Positions 11,901 to 24,029 of a stretch of DNA of 64,000 nucleotides are shown here, piece after piece (position 1 is the stretch's first letter; every line of letters begins with the position of its first letter). The position numbers and the translations under genes are program-made. This DNA comes from Schistocephalus solidus (lineage: Eukaryota; Platyhelminthes; Cestoda; Diphyllobothriidea; Diphyllobothriidae), in contig WEDG01002526.1 of the NCBI GenBank assembly GCA_017591395.1, positions 1-64,000 on the forward strand, written 5' to 3'. The notes under the pieces are model-generated. The model was not told where the DNA came from and made no database searches. It worked only from the letters and a program-made list of their open reading frames with translations.

Positions 11901-14900
11901 GGGTAATGAGAAGGTTTTTTTCGATTAGGAGTTGTACGTATGTGAAATCTAAAGAAAACAACATTCAGTACTCACCAAGCGGTCTGTAAAAAGAGGGTAA
12001 TGGTATGTTAAGCAGAAGGGTAACGAAATAGATGCTGAGACATCAGAAATCTAGAAATGTTGTGAGACAGAATCCCAAAAATCCCAAAATCGCGGTCAAA
12101 CAAGTGCTCCTTTTTCCATTTGGGAATAAACGTCACAGTGGCCCTGAATACGTCTTCTTGCAATCCGTTTCATGTGATTAACATGTCTTTATAGTCTACC
12201 TAGAGGAAATTGGCACAGAGCTGCCTACGCTTCAGTCCAGGGCAGTTTCATTTCTCGGGTCTTTCTTCATTCACATAGCTCCTCGACGAGTGGGCCAGTT
12301 TAATAGTTTTATATTTATCTTCCTCTAAGAGCCTCGTGTCATTCGTGTGTACACCACGTTCGTTATAATCTAAAGTGTAAACCACTACATGTTCAGCGGT
12401 GAATGCCGCTTTTTGGTTCGATGAGGTTATACAGTCATCCATAAAAAGCCTTTGCATGCCTTTAAAACAGTCCTCGAGTAATGCCCTGAAGGCGACAAAT
12501 TGGGGTCTTTGTATCACCATCTGTAGCAGAGCCGTTTAAAGTATGATCCACCTCCGAAAATCTTTTTTTATAGTTAAATGCTCTTTTCCGGCTTGCTAAT
12601 GTGTGCCTGTTAACTAATCTACTTACATAGAACGTGAATGATAAGGGTAAATAATCCCCAAGCTTGGACTTTTGGGACAACAACTAGTGTTTGGTGTACC
12701 AAAGCACTGCGAGCTTCTGAGTCGCTTTGACATTTGTCTATTCCCAGGAATTTCCCTTGCAGTTATGCGTGCCCTATCTCTAAGACTTCATCTTGACTGC
12801 CGACTACGTAGCCTTGTCTGTCAATAAAAAATGCTTCCCGCGGCTTCATGTTCTAAACCGATCGTTAGTACCTAAACCCACTCTTGTCTAGGCATTACTA
12901 AACCTGCCACCGCTCATTGGGCACGCTAGTTGTTTTGCAGCTGGCGTTGAAAAAATTGTATAGCGAGGTTACAGTTTTTGGACTTCAAAGCTTAAAAAGA
13001 CCAGATTAAGGGGATATTTCCTGGGATTATTTCTCCTTACCAATACTTTTCCATCATTTTCTTAACCGTCATTTACCCGGGCCCTCGATTTGCTATGTAA
13101 TACTAGAAAGTGAAGTTCGGAAAAAATATTCAGTCGCGCTAACAATATCTTGGGCCAACTTGGCGGATTTTTTTCGGACTTTCTATATTACCTTAAGGTT
13201 TTCTCATTCTTTACCGCTGTTATAGCATGCTTGTTTGTTTTCCTATTCTATCCCGGACCGGTCTGGACGAATGTACCTTCACGATAATCACCGCAGGCGT
13301 ACAGATAGTGTGGCCTAGTCAAAGACTGTTATGCCAAGCCTTAATCCGGTTTATTAAACTATCACACATATGTCAAAAACCGATTGAGCAACAACCAAAC
13401 CCTTCAATTTACACCTGTCATTTCATGCATACTTATTGAATGCACACTTCTTTAGGCATTCGTCTGCTTTCGCTTCTGTTTCCCAACATCACTGCTCTTG
13501 CACATCAGTCATTCCTGACACGCTGCATCGGCGGGGATCTTCCCTCGGAAGAATTTAATTAACCTTGATTACCTTAATGCAGTCCGTATTGCGGTAACGG
13601 GGTCATTTTAATGGTGGAACCACACAGCTCGGTTCGGAAGGACACTAATTAGCCAATGAAGTCTGCGTAAAGTAAATCTGTGCATGAACACAATAAGATA
13701 AGTCTTCGTTTAAGCATTTCGGTACTGCAGACCCCCTCGTGAGAGTGGAAATTCAATGGTCGTTGTCAAAAACTCTCGTTGACAAACTTTCTTTGACTCT
13801 TGCCCCTCCCTCTTGCTTTCTCCCTCTTTCAGATAGCTTCGATAAAGGATTACAGCTAATCAACCGTTTACGGCGGTTTAAGTGATGTGCCAGTGCCCTT
13901 CCAATTACACCGCTAATTCGTGAAAGTTATTACAAGCTATTAGTCTGACGTCCCTCTCTATCCTGTGCTGGCAGCTTACCTTGTGATTAGAACAGTTAAT
14001 ATCTTAGGAAATCCTTTTTGTGTACAAAAGTCGGAACAGCAAATCTGCTCATAAATGGTGTCAATTGTTTCGTTTTTTTAATGCTGACTCTCACAGCTCC
14101 CTTTGTTTCGTAGACTTGTTCAAGAGTCACCCGAGTGGTTGTCGTTACCATTTGCCTCCGTGGCCGCCTACCTAGCCTCTGAGGACTTGGACGTGCGTTC
14201 AGAACAGGTGCTTCCCCTCCTCCACATTTTAAACTCATTTATACCCCTTCCTTCTTCGGTTATTGCAGGTCGAGGAGGAAGTTTAAAAATGTGCTCATAT
14301 TCTTTTTAACCTTTAGGTTGTCCTGAAGGCTTGCCTTAATTGGGTTGCTCACGATCCGGACAACCGACTGCGTTACCTTGTTACGCTTTTACACCACGTC
14401 CGACTGCACCAGATCCCTCCACAAAGGCTGAAGGAGATCATAGACACATCTAGTGTCCTCCGAGTACGTTTCTGTTGTTATTTCAGGCTTTCATGAGCAC
14501 TTCGGTGTTCTCCACTAAAATCACCGGACGATCAAAAACGGTATAATTAGGTGCGACAGGGTCTTTTGGTCTGCATCGAACTGAAAGCATGCCTCTCTGT
14601 CCAAGGCAACCCTTCCTTTCCAACACTACAGTCTATTCCCGCGTAAACGTGCGTCTTGTCTTTTTTTATCTGAATCCCTGATCCCCTAAGAGGACACCTG
14701 AGTGTTATTATTTTCCAACGAATACTCTCATCCTATGGTGGTTGCCTAGGGAGACTTTGCCTCCTCCTTTTATGATTAGACAACTGCTCTTCGACTTATA
14801 CTACCACCTTCTTCCCGGCAACCTGACGTCTGTCTGTTACCCATCTATGACTGATGGTGGAACGACCTCCAGTGAACACTTATTGTGAAATAAGCAACCT

Positions 14901-17900
14901 CTGGTGTTTGCTGAGTAAAAGGTTGTCAACCATGAGGCGGCAATGCCTTCAGTTGTAGCTGGGTACTAAGCTGGCCACTCCCAAACAGTGGTCCTCCGAA
15001 ATATCGGTTGTTTCCCTCTATCCAACAGGACTTTACTCGCTGCTGTCTGCAGGGGTCAGAAAGCTGAATGGAGATCTCTGCGTCTGCATCTGTCAATAAA
15101 CTTCGAAGTTTGTGTTTTCACAATCCTTACTTCGACTCAAATAAAAATGCGCAAACTTTTACCGCACTTATCAAACTACGACTGTTGCTTCTAATGCCCT
15201 ACCTAGACAGCCTGAGCACACAGTAAATGTCAACCGAATTTCTGCAATGTGCCTTTTTTCAAAAAGATTAGTGACGTTGGGTTGTACTTTTACTTATCGT
15301 ACAGCTTAACCCCAAGCTATTTCAGTCACGCCAGGATGTCGGCTTCTAAACGACTTTATTTCTGGCCACGTGCAAAAAATCCATTGTAACAATGACCACT
15401 TAATTAGTATGCATTTCTCATTCATTTTCGCGGCTTTTAAAAATTCCCTTTTTATACTTAAATCGAGCTTATCATCCGGTTTTAAGAAGTCTGTTATTAT
15501 GAGATTTTTTAAGACCGTGAAATGTTCATTCGTCCATTTATTAATGCTTCCAATACGAAGTGTTATGAGCACTATGTGGCGCTTTCCCCATAGCGCGGGG
15601 AAATGTGGGAAATTCCTTAGACGGTGTTTACAACATGTAGTTTGGAAACCCTAGATACAAGTGTTACGCTACTTTTATGTCAAAATTATTGGGCGATTGA
15701 AAACATTTTTTTGAAACCAAAGGATACCGTTTCTCCAGGCATAACATTTAAGGAAGACCCCATTTTCTACAAAAAGAACACGAGGATGAATTTTTTTATG
15801 CCTGTTTTCTATCAAATATATGTTAATCAAAAATCAATGTTAAAAAATGACTGCTCAAGTAGTCATTTTTACGGTATAGTTTTTACAAGAGGCCGCAAAG
15901 AAGTTCGTTAAAAAGCATGCCACCTGAGGTAACTGAAATATCTTCGAATTAAGCTGCAGGATAATCGTGCGACCAAAATTGGAATTTGCCATACAAGCCT
16001 GGAGACCGTGGTCTGTCAAAGACCACAAAACCCTTGATGGTGGTCCAAAGACGTGCAACCAAGCTTGTTCAAGGTCAAAGCTGCCTGCCTTACGAGACAC
16101 GATTGTCCAATCTTGATCTGTTTCCTCTGGACTATAGACAGCTACGGGGCGACCTACTACAACCTTACTTAGGCAATTATTTCGAACCTATAGCACATGC
16201 TAAAATTTTGGTTAACATTTTATGAGATAGCTGAGCTGCTGTATGTCGCACCAACCTTCGTTAAATGCCTGTTATTTGAGAAGATTCTATGAAATTCTGA
16301 ACGTTAATTCTCCTTTTTTATGCCAATTAGTTAGATATCACGCCCATTAGGCCGACCAACTATTAATGAGAAGAGTGATGCTATTAACCACTGAAATTTT
16401 TCCATCGAATTTGATTTAAAACTTAATATCGGCCACGCGCATACTGCAATGAATTTTAGGAGGAAAAACGCTCAGTGTTTGCACCTGCCCGTCTAGCGGC
16501 AAGAAGTGCTTCGTGCACAAATCATCTTCCACCTACATAGGCAAACACTAGAATCTCCGACACATTCTTGGCATATTTCGAGCTATCGCACCGCACAAAT
16601 GCAGGAGTTAGGTTCTTTTTCCGCCGTCGAGAAGTTGGCTTCACGTTGTATGTCGGGGCTATCGATGCATCGCTAACCTGTCATCAGAACAGCTTTGTTT
16701 GACATCATCCTTCCGTTTTAAGGTCATCCACTTCCACTGCGAAATCTTCCAGACAGTTTGGTCCGCTCGATCGCATTGAGTGACTACAACGACAGTTTGA
16801 CCGTTGCAAGTGCCGGCACCCACTGCATGTCTTTCGGAATGGTCCGTGAATTAGTTTATAGTGAAGCAGTCTTTGCAATCATCAACTGCAGTCTCTCCTT
16901 CCTCACCCATATTTCGCAGATAACATGGCAGTGTCAAGAAAACAGGAGGCTGGCGTGGGTGGCGGTGGTTGGCAAAACTAAACAGTCCTTCTACACGTGC
17001 CACATATGATCTGCTCCCCATTGCATGTAATAGGCGGTTTGGAGTCCACCACATGAGTGAGCATGCCATAAAGGCCACATTAAGAATGAGTCATTGCAGC
17101 CTGACTCGAGGTCTTGCACATGCTCTCATCCCGTAAATTGGCAAAATTCCAAGTCGCGACTCTTAACGCATCGTGCGAGGCTTTATCGTGCCAGAATTAT
17201 CGCAGTGAGGCATGCTCAGACTTGCCGTGCAAATTGATTCCTCATCATCGTTTTCACTCCACCATTCCCTCGTCCATGCACCAGTCAGTTGTTCGAGGCC
17301 TGTGCCAGTGGGCTATAGGATCAAGCGCAGTTGTTAACAGAGCTCAACAGCCCATCTGCGTGTGCCGCGTACGACCTGGTCCCACATTTTTGAATCTCAC
17401 CTAATCGACGTGCGTGTCGCACTCCTGGCATCGGTTCGCCGGACTCAGTGCGATGGATTCAGAAGTGATCGACCAGGCTGATAGGGACAGGCTGGAAGTG
17501 ATTCAACATTCCTGGTGGTAGGAATATGATGGGGACGTTCTTCAGGAGGATAGGAGTATCCTCGCTCGGGGTTCTAATGGTAGTGGGTGTAATTTTGTTC
17601 TGTGAGATGTGCAGCGTTGACAGTGTGTTCCTGCGTCGTTAATCCGTGATATTTGAGTCTCTTCATTCTGCCCTTAGGCATCCGCTCCAGAAGAAGGCGT
17701 ACCCAGCACCCACATCCATCAGTGTTCATGTTCAGCTAATCCCGTCTCATCAAAACCGCTACGTCCACTTTGTACGGAGCCAGTTGTCAGGTTTCGAGAG
17801 TTATTCTGCTAATTCAAATGATAACTGAAGCCTGCTTTCGCTGACTATACAGTCTCTTAAAGTTTGTAGAGGAATGCCAGTTGTGTACGTGTCAAGATGA

Positions 17901-18786
17901 TTCTTTATTATGCTCCGGTCTGGAGAGTTTAATACGAATAGACAGGCAAGATAATTTGAAGACTGCCTTTCCCTCAAAGAAATGCCATTTCTACTGTGCT
18001 GTTACTGTCATTCTACTCGAAATTGGTATGCCTCTTCAAGTAACTCTACCGCCCCGTTCGTACTCCGTCAACGAGATGTTTCTTTTTATTGGTGTTGACT
18101 TCATAGCCGGTTCCCCTGCCCGTGGAGAAGTTCGACGATGTTAACTGTGGGTACGCTTACGAGTCCACTAGAACAACGTCATCTGCGGTGTAGAAAGACA
18201 ACTGTTCCGTGAATGTTTTTCAGAAGTTTACGTTTTACTTATTAAGCGATTAGGTCGTCCAATTAGTCGGGCTGGTCTGAGTGTTAGTCAATAAAGGATG
18301 GTGACAACGGTCAGGCAATAGCGCTTTTTCTACTGTCACATGGAGTTATTCCATCAAACTAGTCGAGTTTGCCGCTCGAGTAAGCTTCTTCCACCGCCCT
18401 CTCTTCGCTACAACAGTTGCAAAATTTAGCTGTCTTTTAGTCACTGCACTGGGCAAACAGCATGCAAATTCATCCTGTCCTGATGTTGTGGCCTCTGTAC
18501 GGCTTAGCTGCGCACTATTTTTTCGGTTCACGAATGGTTTTCCCTCTTCAAAACACCGGCAGAACCGAGTTGCCACGAGACACCACTTGCATGTTCATCC
18601 ATTTGTTGCCGGTTAAGTACTACCAAACTGGGTTATTTTTGAACTATCCCTTATTTCTACGCTTAGTATTATTTTCAAGGCCTCTGACGTTTTTTCTTTT
18701 CCTTTTCTCTCGCCGCTGCTGCCTCTTCCCTTCTCTTTCTTCTTCTTCTTCTTCTTCTTCTTCTTCTTCTTCTTCTTCTTCTTCTT

Positions 18787-18817
<31 letters not shown>

Positions 18818-21800
18818 TTCCTATCCATTCTCTGCCACAGGATTGTTACACTGCCTGCGAGTATGCGAAAACAGTGCTGAAGACAAAGTTATCCTCCGTC
18901 TCTCCCACCGAATCCCAAGTAAACGGACTGAACTGTAGCTCCAATTCGTCTTCCGCCCGCACCGACGCAGGTCAGGCTTCGTCGCCACCACCACCGACGG
19001 ACCCTGTGGGCGCTGTTTCCTCTCTGGCCCCGCCGCGACCGGCCACTGTGAAACGCGATACCCTGCTTGTTTTGGGGGGCATCAATTCATACATACTCGA
19101 CTCGGTGGAGGCTCTGTCCTTCTCCAAGAGCTGCTGGTTACCCTGTTCCCGCCTCCCTACCGACAGTCTCACCTGCTTCTCGGCCATCGTAGTGGACAAC
19201 ACCCTCATCGTCACCGGCGGCATCCGGGTTAGTTATAACTCAGTCGTCTACTACCTGCGTGTCTGCTGCGCTAGTTCTATTTAAGTGGATCTGCCATTTT
19301 TAAGGGCAACTGGGTGCATCTCATACGCGCTTTGGTCTGAATACAACACAGTAATATTTAATGAAAGTGGAAGGCATTTTGATAGCCCTGCCACCCCTCG
19401 TTTTGCATCGGTGTCACGTCTGGCTAAAATTTAAGTGATCTGTTGTTTTCCTTTGACCCAATTGGCAAAACTCGGCGGCCCCGGTGGGATTCTAACTCAC
19501 GACTGCAAGCGGAAGGCTTCAGTACCGCCAACACTCTAGCCAGTGACTACCAGTGTGATTAAACTCGCGGCTTTCGATGGGGCCTCGCAGCTCAGATGGC
19601 TAGAGCGTTGACGACTGAAACCCTCCCTTTGCTGTCGTGGATTCAGATCTCACCGAGGCCACCAAATTTTTCACAATGGGGTCAAAGGAATTATTTAAAT
19701 CTACCAGAACACCCCATTCATTTGTTGTTTTGTTTTTGGACAGGAAATCCTAAGTGCTGTTGGTTCCGTCCCAGGTGGACCTCGGGTGGAAAACTGGCCT
19801 GGGGGGAAGTTATGCTATAAAGCGCAGTAGGTGAACTGGGTGACCCAGGTTTTTCAACTGCTCGATAAAATAATACACGCACGGTACCTGATGTTGGTAC
19901 TATCGCGGCAAATTAAGTTCTTAGGGGAAACCCTGGCCGCTAAGACCTACAGGCCCGGTTCCGTCTAAGGAGAAAATAAGTGGGACGCTAGTTGGGAGGA
20001 TAGTGTACTCTGTACAGAATTATCGGAGAAGGGGTTGGAAGAAATTGGTAGCAGGATAAGTGCGGGCGGGGTCTCCAAGTGCGAGGTAATGGCAAGGCCA
20101 TTTGTGAGTCGGCCTTGGAGGTGATTGGCCGGTTCGGACAGCCGGGCTTAACCCAGAATCTGACAGCCATTGGTGCGCACGTGCAGGTAGTTGCGAGAGG
20201 TTCAGCGTTGCAAGATACACATGGAGTATGGTTACTACAAGTGCTTTCTTCCCAGACAGGAGTTCAAGTGAAATATCTGAACAGAGGAAGTATAAGGCAA
20301 GGGCGAAAAAATTCGCAGAATTTAATGACCTCATGCTATTTCGCGACCTCTTATTTGTGATGATTGAGCTCAGCCACGTTTAGCTGTTGCGTGTTAGATC
20401 AATTCACGGTCACAAATATCCTCTATTGACTTCAGCTAAATTTTTGTGTCATTTAATGTGACCCCAAATGGAGAACTTAGTTACCGACACCGTGTCCTGA
20501 AGCGAGATGGATGTCATCTACCGGACTACGGACGTCCTCCAGGGGTTTAGCGGGATGGTCTAGTCCAGGGGTCGACAAACTTTTCGGACTACTAGGCCAT
20601 TTCAGGAGACCAAGAAGGCACACTAGGCCAGAAGAAACAAGGTGTCCAAGGAAACGTTTATTATTCAAAAATACAGTACGATCAATGGGAAACATGAGGT
20701 TGCATGCTCTTAGAGACAGATACAATATCAGGTTCTATTGATGAGGAGTTCAGCAACAGAATGCCATTAAGGCGATTTTCAGTGAACTGAGAGCGCAGCT
20801 TGTTCTTACAAAACTTCATTTTGGAGAACAGCTGCTGGTAGCTGCGCGTTGCTTCTGCTCTTTAGGCATAATAATAGGGTTTACTGTGCGGGAACTCGAT
20901 GTCTGTAATATGAACTTGAAATAAAATTGCTTCGCACGTCACAGAACACACACGTGCGCACAATACACGCCTTGACCCCGGTAAGAGGTTAATGAAACCG
21001 AGACCAGAGAGTGAACTTGTTAACAACACAACATTTATCATCCCTCCCTGTTCAGGTGCTTCTGTTTCACGAGCCACAGCTTGAGCTGCAACCAGCAGTA
21101 ATGAAGGGGAACAAAACCCCGACAATTCAATTAGGCCCGATCCAACAATAATTAACTAGGGGGCGTTAGGACGAACTGGAATACTAGCTAGACCGGAGTT
21201 TGCCGACCTCTGGTCTAGTCTGTTCTTTATAAGAGGTATTCTGCTGGATCCCCTCCTAGTGTATAAAAACTAACCAAATATTCAAGCATATAGCGTTAAA
21301 GCAGAAGGCAATGCGATCACCGAAACGGTAATTGTATTATCAATACCTTTCGGACTCATGCAGAAGACGATACATGGAGACTATGAAAAAGCAGTAACAC
21401 ATGAGCAGTTTTGTATTCTGCTGAAGCGCTAAATTTGTTGAGATCGTGTGCTCTTCGCTGGGGCTGATGTCGCGTTGCCTGCCGTATGACCGTTTGACCG
21501 TCGAGTTCGACTATGTCCACCGTATGCTCCGCAGCGCAGCAGTATAGGGACGGTGACTTGTGCCAGATTATATTGAGAGTAGACGTGCACTGCATCTACC
21601 TCACTCTCTGTTCCACTTCCTAATCTGTACGCGGTGTCAAACCAGAGTCTAGAAAACCGGAGGTGCGAGAGGGCGCAGGCAACGCGCACGCATTTTGTCC
21701 ACCACAAACAAGAATATAACAACATAAGAGAGGGGCGGCTCGGATCCCAACTGAGTGGGAGTGTCACAAAGACCACATTAACAAGGAGCCATTGCAGCCG

Positions 21801-23954
21801 GACTCTCAGTCTGTCAGTCAGTCAGTCACTCCGCACAAACACGCACACTGGGCTGAGCACGAGGTCCGAGTTATCCCTTCAGTTGGCAACCTTCTAAGCC
21901 ATGGATTTTAGCGCACCGTGATAGTTTCAAGCGCGTCAGATTGCTTACAGTAAGGAAAATGCGATGAGCAGTCAACCTCACTCTCTCGTCCTCACCCCAG
22001 AATGTGGCCACAGCCCGAGCCGGTCTGATGCAAGGGTGGGCGCCGTAGCTGACAGGGTTGGTGGACCCCTCTTCGCGCGCCACAGCACGACCTGGCTCCC
22101 TCAACACTCGCACCAGTATTCCAAAAACCAGGGGGTAAAAAGGAGCCATCGCCACCTGACTCTCAGTCCACTGGTCAGCCACTCAATGCAAACACACACT
22201 TGGCTGACTGCGTGGTCTGGTATAAAGAGTCAGTTGGCAGCCTTCCAAGCCACGGCTTCTAGGAAACCGTGATAGTCTGAGGTGTGCGATGATGATGGGG
22301 GTGATGTGTATGTGTTGGTGGAGGTAGTGCGCGTTGATATAAGCTAGCCTACGGTGGTTTACTGCAGGTTATCTTGGAGGCGCATGTGTCCGAGGAGGCC
22401 TATGCGGTCATATTTTCCCGGCGTGCGAAGCCCAATGCCCCTCACCCATTCTGTGCTACGACTATTTAGGCTTCTGGGACTGAATACTCCTCGTGGAACG
22501 CTCAGTATTACCATTGTACCCACTCGCATTGGGAAGTCTGCAGTTAAAAATTTATCATTGTTACCTCTTAATATTTTTGCCAAATAAATAATCGAAAAAG
22601 AAGCTATTCCAGGAACCATAACTTGATTGGTCTCAGGTTTCGGACGCGGAGCAGCATCCGCCGTCGTGTATAGTATGGGTCTCGTTCCACAAAAGTCTCC
22701 ATGGCTATGGGGATCATTCCTCTTTTGTGAATTGCGGCGACGTCCCCGCCATCGGGCATTTAATGGCTAGGGAGTTGTTATAGCGGTTCGTCTGCGGCGC
22801 GGCAACGTGAACTTTTACGTAAACCATTACAAGCCTTTCAGTTCTGGCAAAGCAGTGATGGAATCCTGTTCTGTTCCCCATAAGTGACACAACTCCACAT
22901 CTGAGGATAAACTTGCTTGATTTTGGATCATCGACTTTAAACTAATGGCTTCCAGCCCGCCACCACGCGTCTAGGCCAAGCATAATGAACGATTCGGGTC
23001 CCTTTTGAGAGCCCAATCGCCCTGATCCTACTTTTTTACACCAAGTAACCACTTACTGGCGAACTCTAGTGAAAACCTCATAAGTCCGCTCCAGTACAAT
23101 AAAAACACGTTTCTATGCAGTCGGGACTTCTGAAGCTGTTTTGGTGGCTCTAGTAATGTTTAGTGGATCAAAGTAACCCATATTTCATCAAATGAAGTTG
23201 CGAAGACAGCTTTCTAATTTTTTAGTCGCAGACTCTCCCTTCAATATCCAATCGACGAACTAGAGCATTCGATGCTGGTATCACTAGCATTAGAGCGTTA
23301 TGCTCATTAGAGGCTTAATAACCTCGCCGTCTCCTAATTTTTTACATTTCATCCTCTGCCACCTCGTCCTTTTTCTTCGCCTAAATTCGGCCCAACTTCG
23401 GTTGTAGGAAGTCTCCTTTTTTACTGCTTTTTTTTCTTAGATGGATTTTTGCGAGTGTTGTCAAATTCTTCCGGACCGTTTATTTCAGGCTGGCACCATC
23501 GTGTCTTCTGTTTACCGATACGTGGTAGAAGACAACGCCTGGACGGTGGGGGCAAGCATGTTGCAACCGCGTGCGCGTCATGCCTCGGTTTCCATCTTGA
23601 ACTCGCTGCTGTTCGTTTTTGGTGGAGTAACCATATCTTCACGTTCTGATGCCGCCGCGTCGCGCCTTGACGAGGTGGACTCTGTAACTGGTCATCCGTT
23701 GGAAAGCGCTGCCCCTGCTAACTTATTTGATGCTAGCGCCGTGCCCGATCTGTCACTGGTGGAGACGATCGACTGCTACGATGTCCGACTCGACCGCTGG
23801 ACTACAGTTGGCCGCTGTCGCTCTCCAAGACAGGGCTCTTCCGTCGTTGTCATCTCAAACACCCCATCGTCGCCTTCAGACGACATTTGTCTCCTTCCAA
23901 CTCACAGAGACAGTTGGCATGCCTCGGAAAACGGTTAGCAACTCGGCCTCATTC

Positions 23955-24029
<75 letters not shown>

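Larger units (their letters stand above)
14464..18840. other. Intron 4 of the Kelch gene
   Basis: 4,377 bases. It holds a short LINE remnant (15950-16225), a dispersed repeat (about 16980-17410) and a CTT microsatellite (18738-18818) that runs almost into the exon 5 acceptor. The rest, including 14464-15950 and 17410-18730, shows nothing I recognise. Confidence 0.65.
19228..23488. other. Intron 5 of the Kelch gene
   Basis: 4,261 bases. Contains an inverted SINE pair (19437-19700), a complete hAT-type element (20566-21212) and a degenerate two-unit repeat (21775-22280). I see nothing in 19700-20560 or 22300-23480. Confidence 0.65.

Noticed and set aside
12248..12683. Overlapping minus-strand frames in intron 2 as a gene
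   Set aside because: No recognisable domain, no splice or repeat context, and stops in all joins I tried. Possibly an old transposon relic, but unsupported.
18462..18938. Long Ser-rich (and on the other strand Lys-rich) open frames
   Set aside because: They are produced by the CTT microsatellite in intron 4 and overlap the true exon 5 in another frame.
23957..24024. TA and other short repeats as a CRISPR array or origin
   Set aside because: Simple dinucleotide repeats without spacers; the genome is eukaryotic by its introns.
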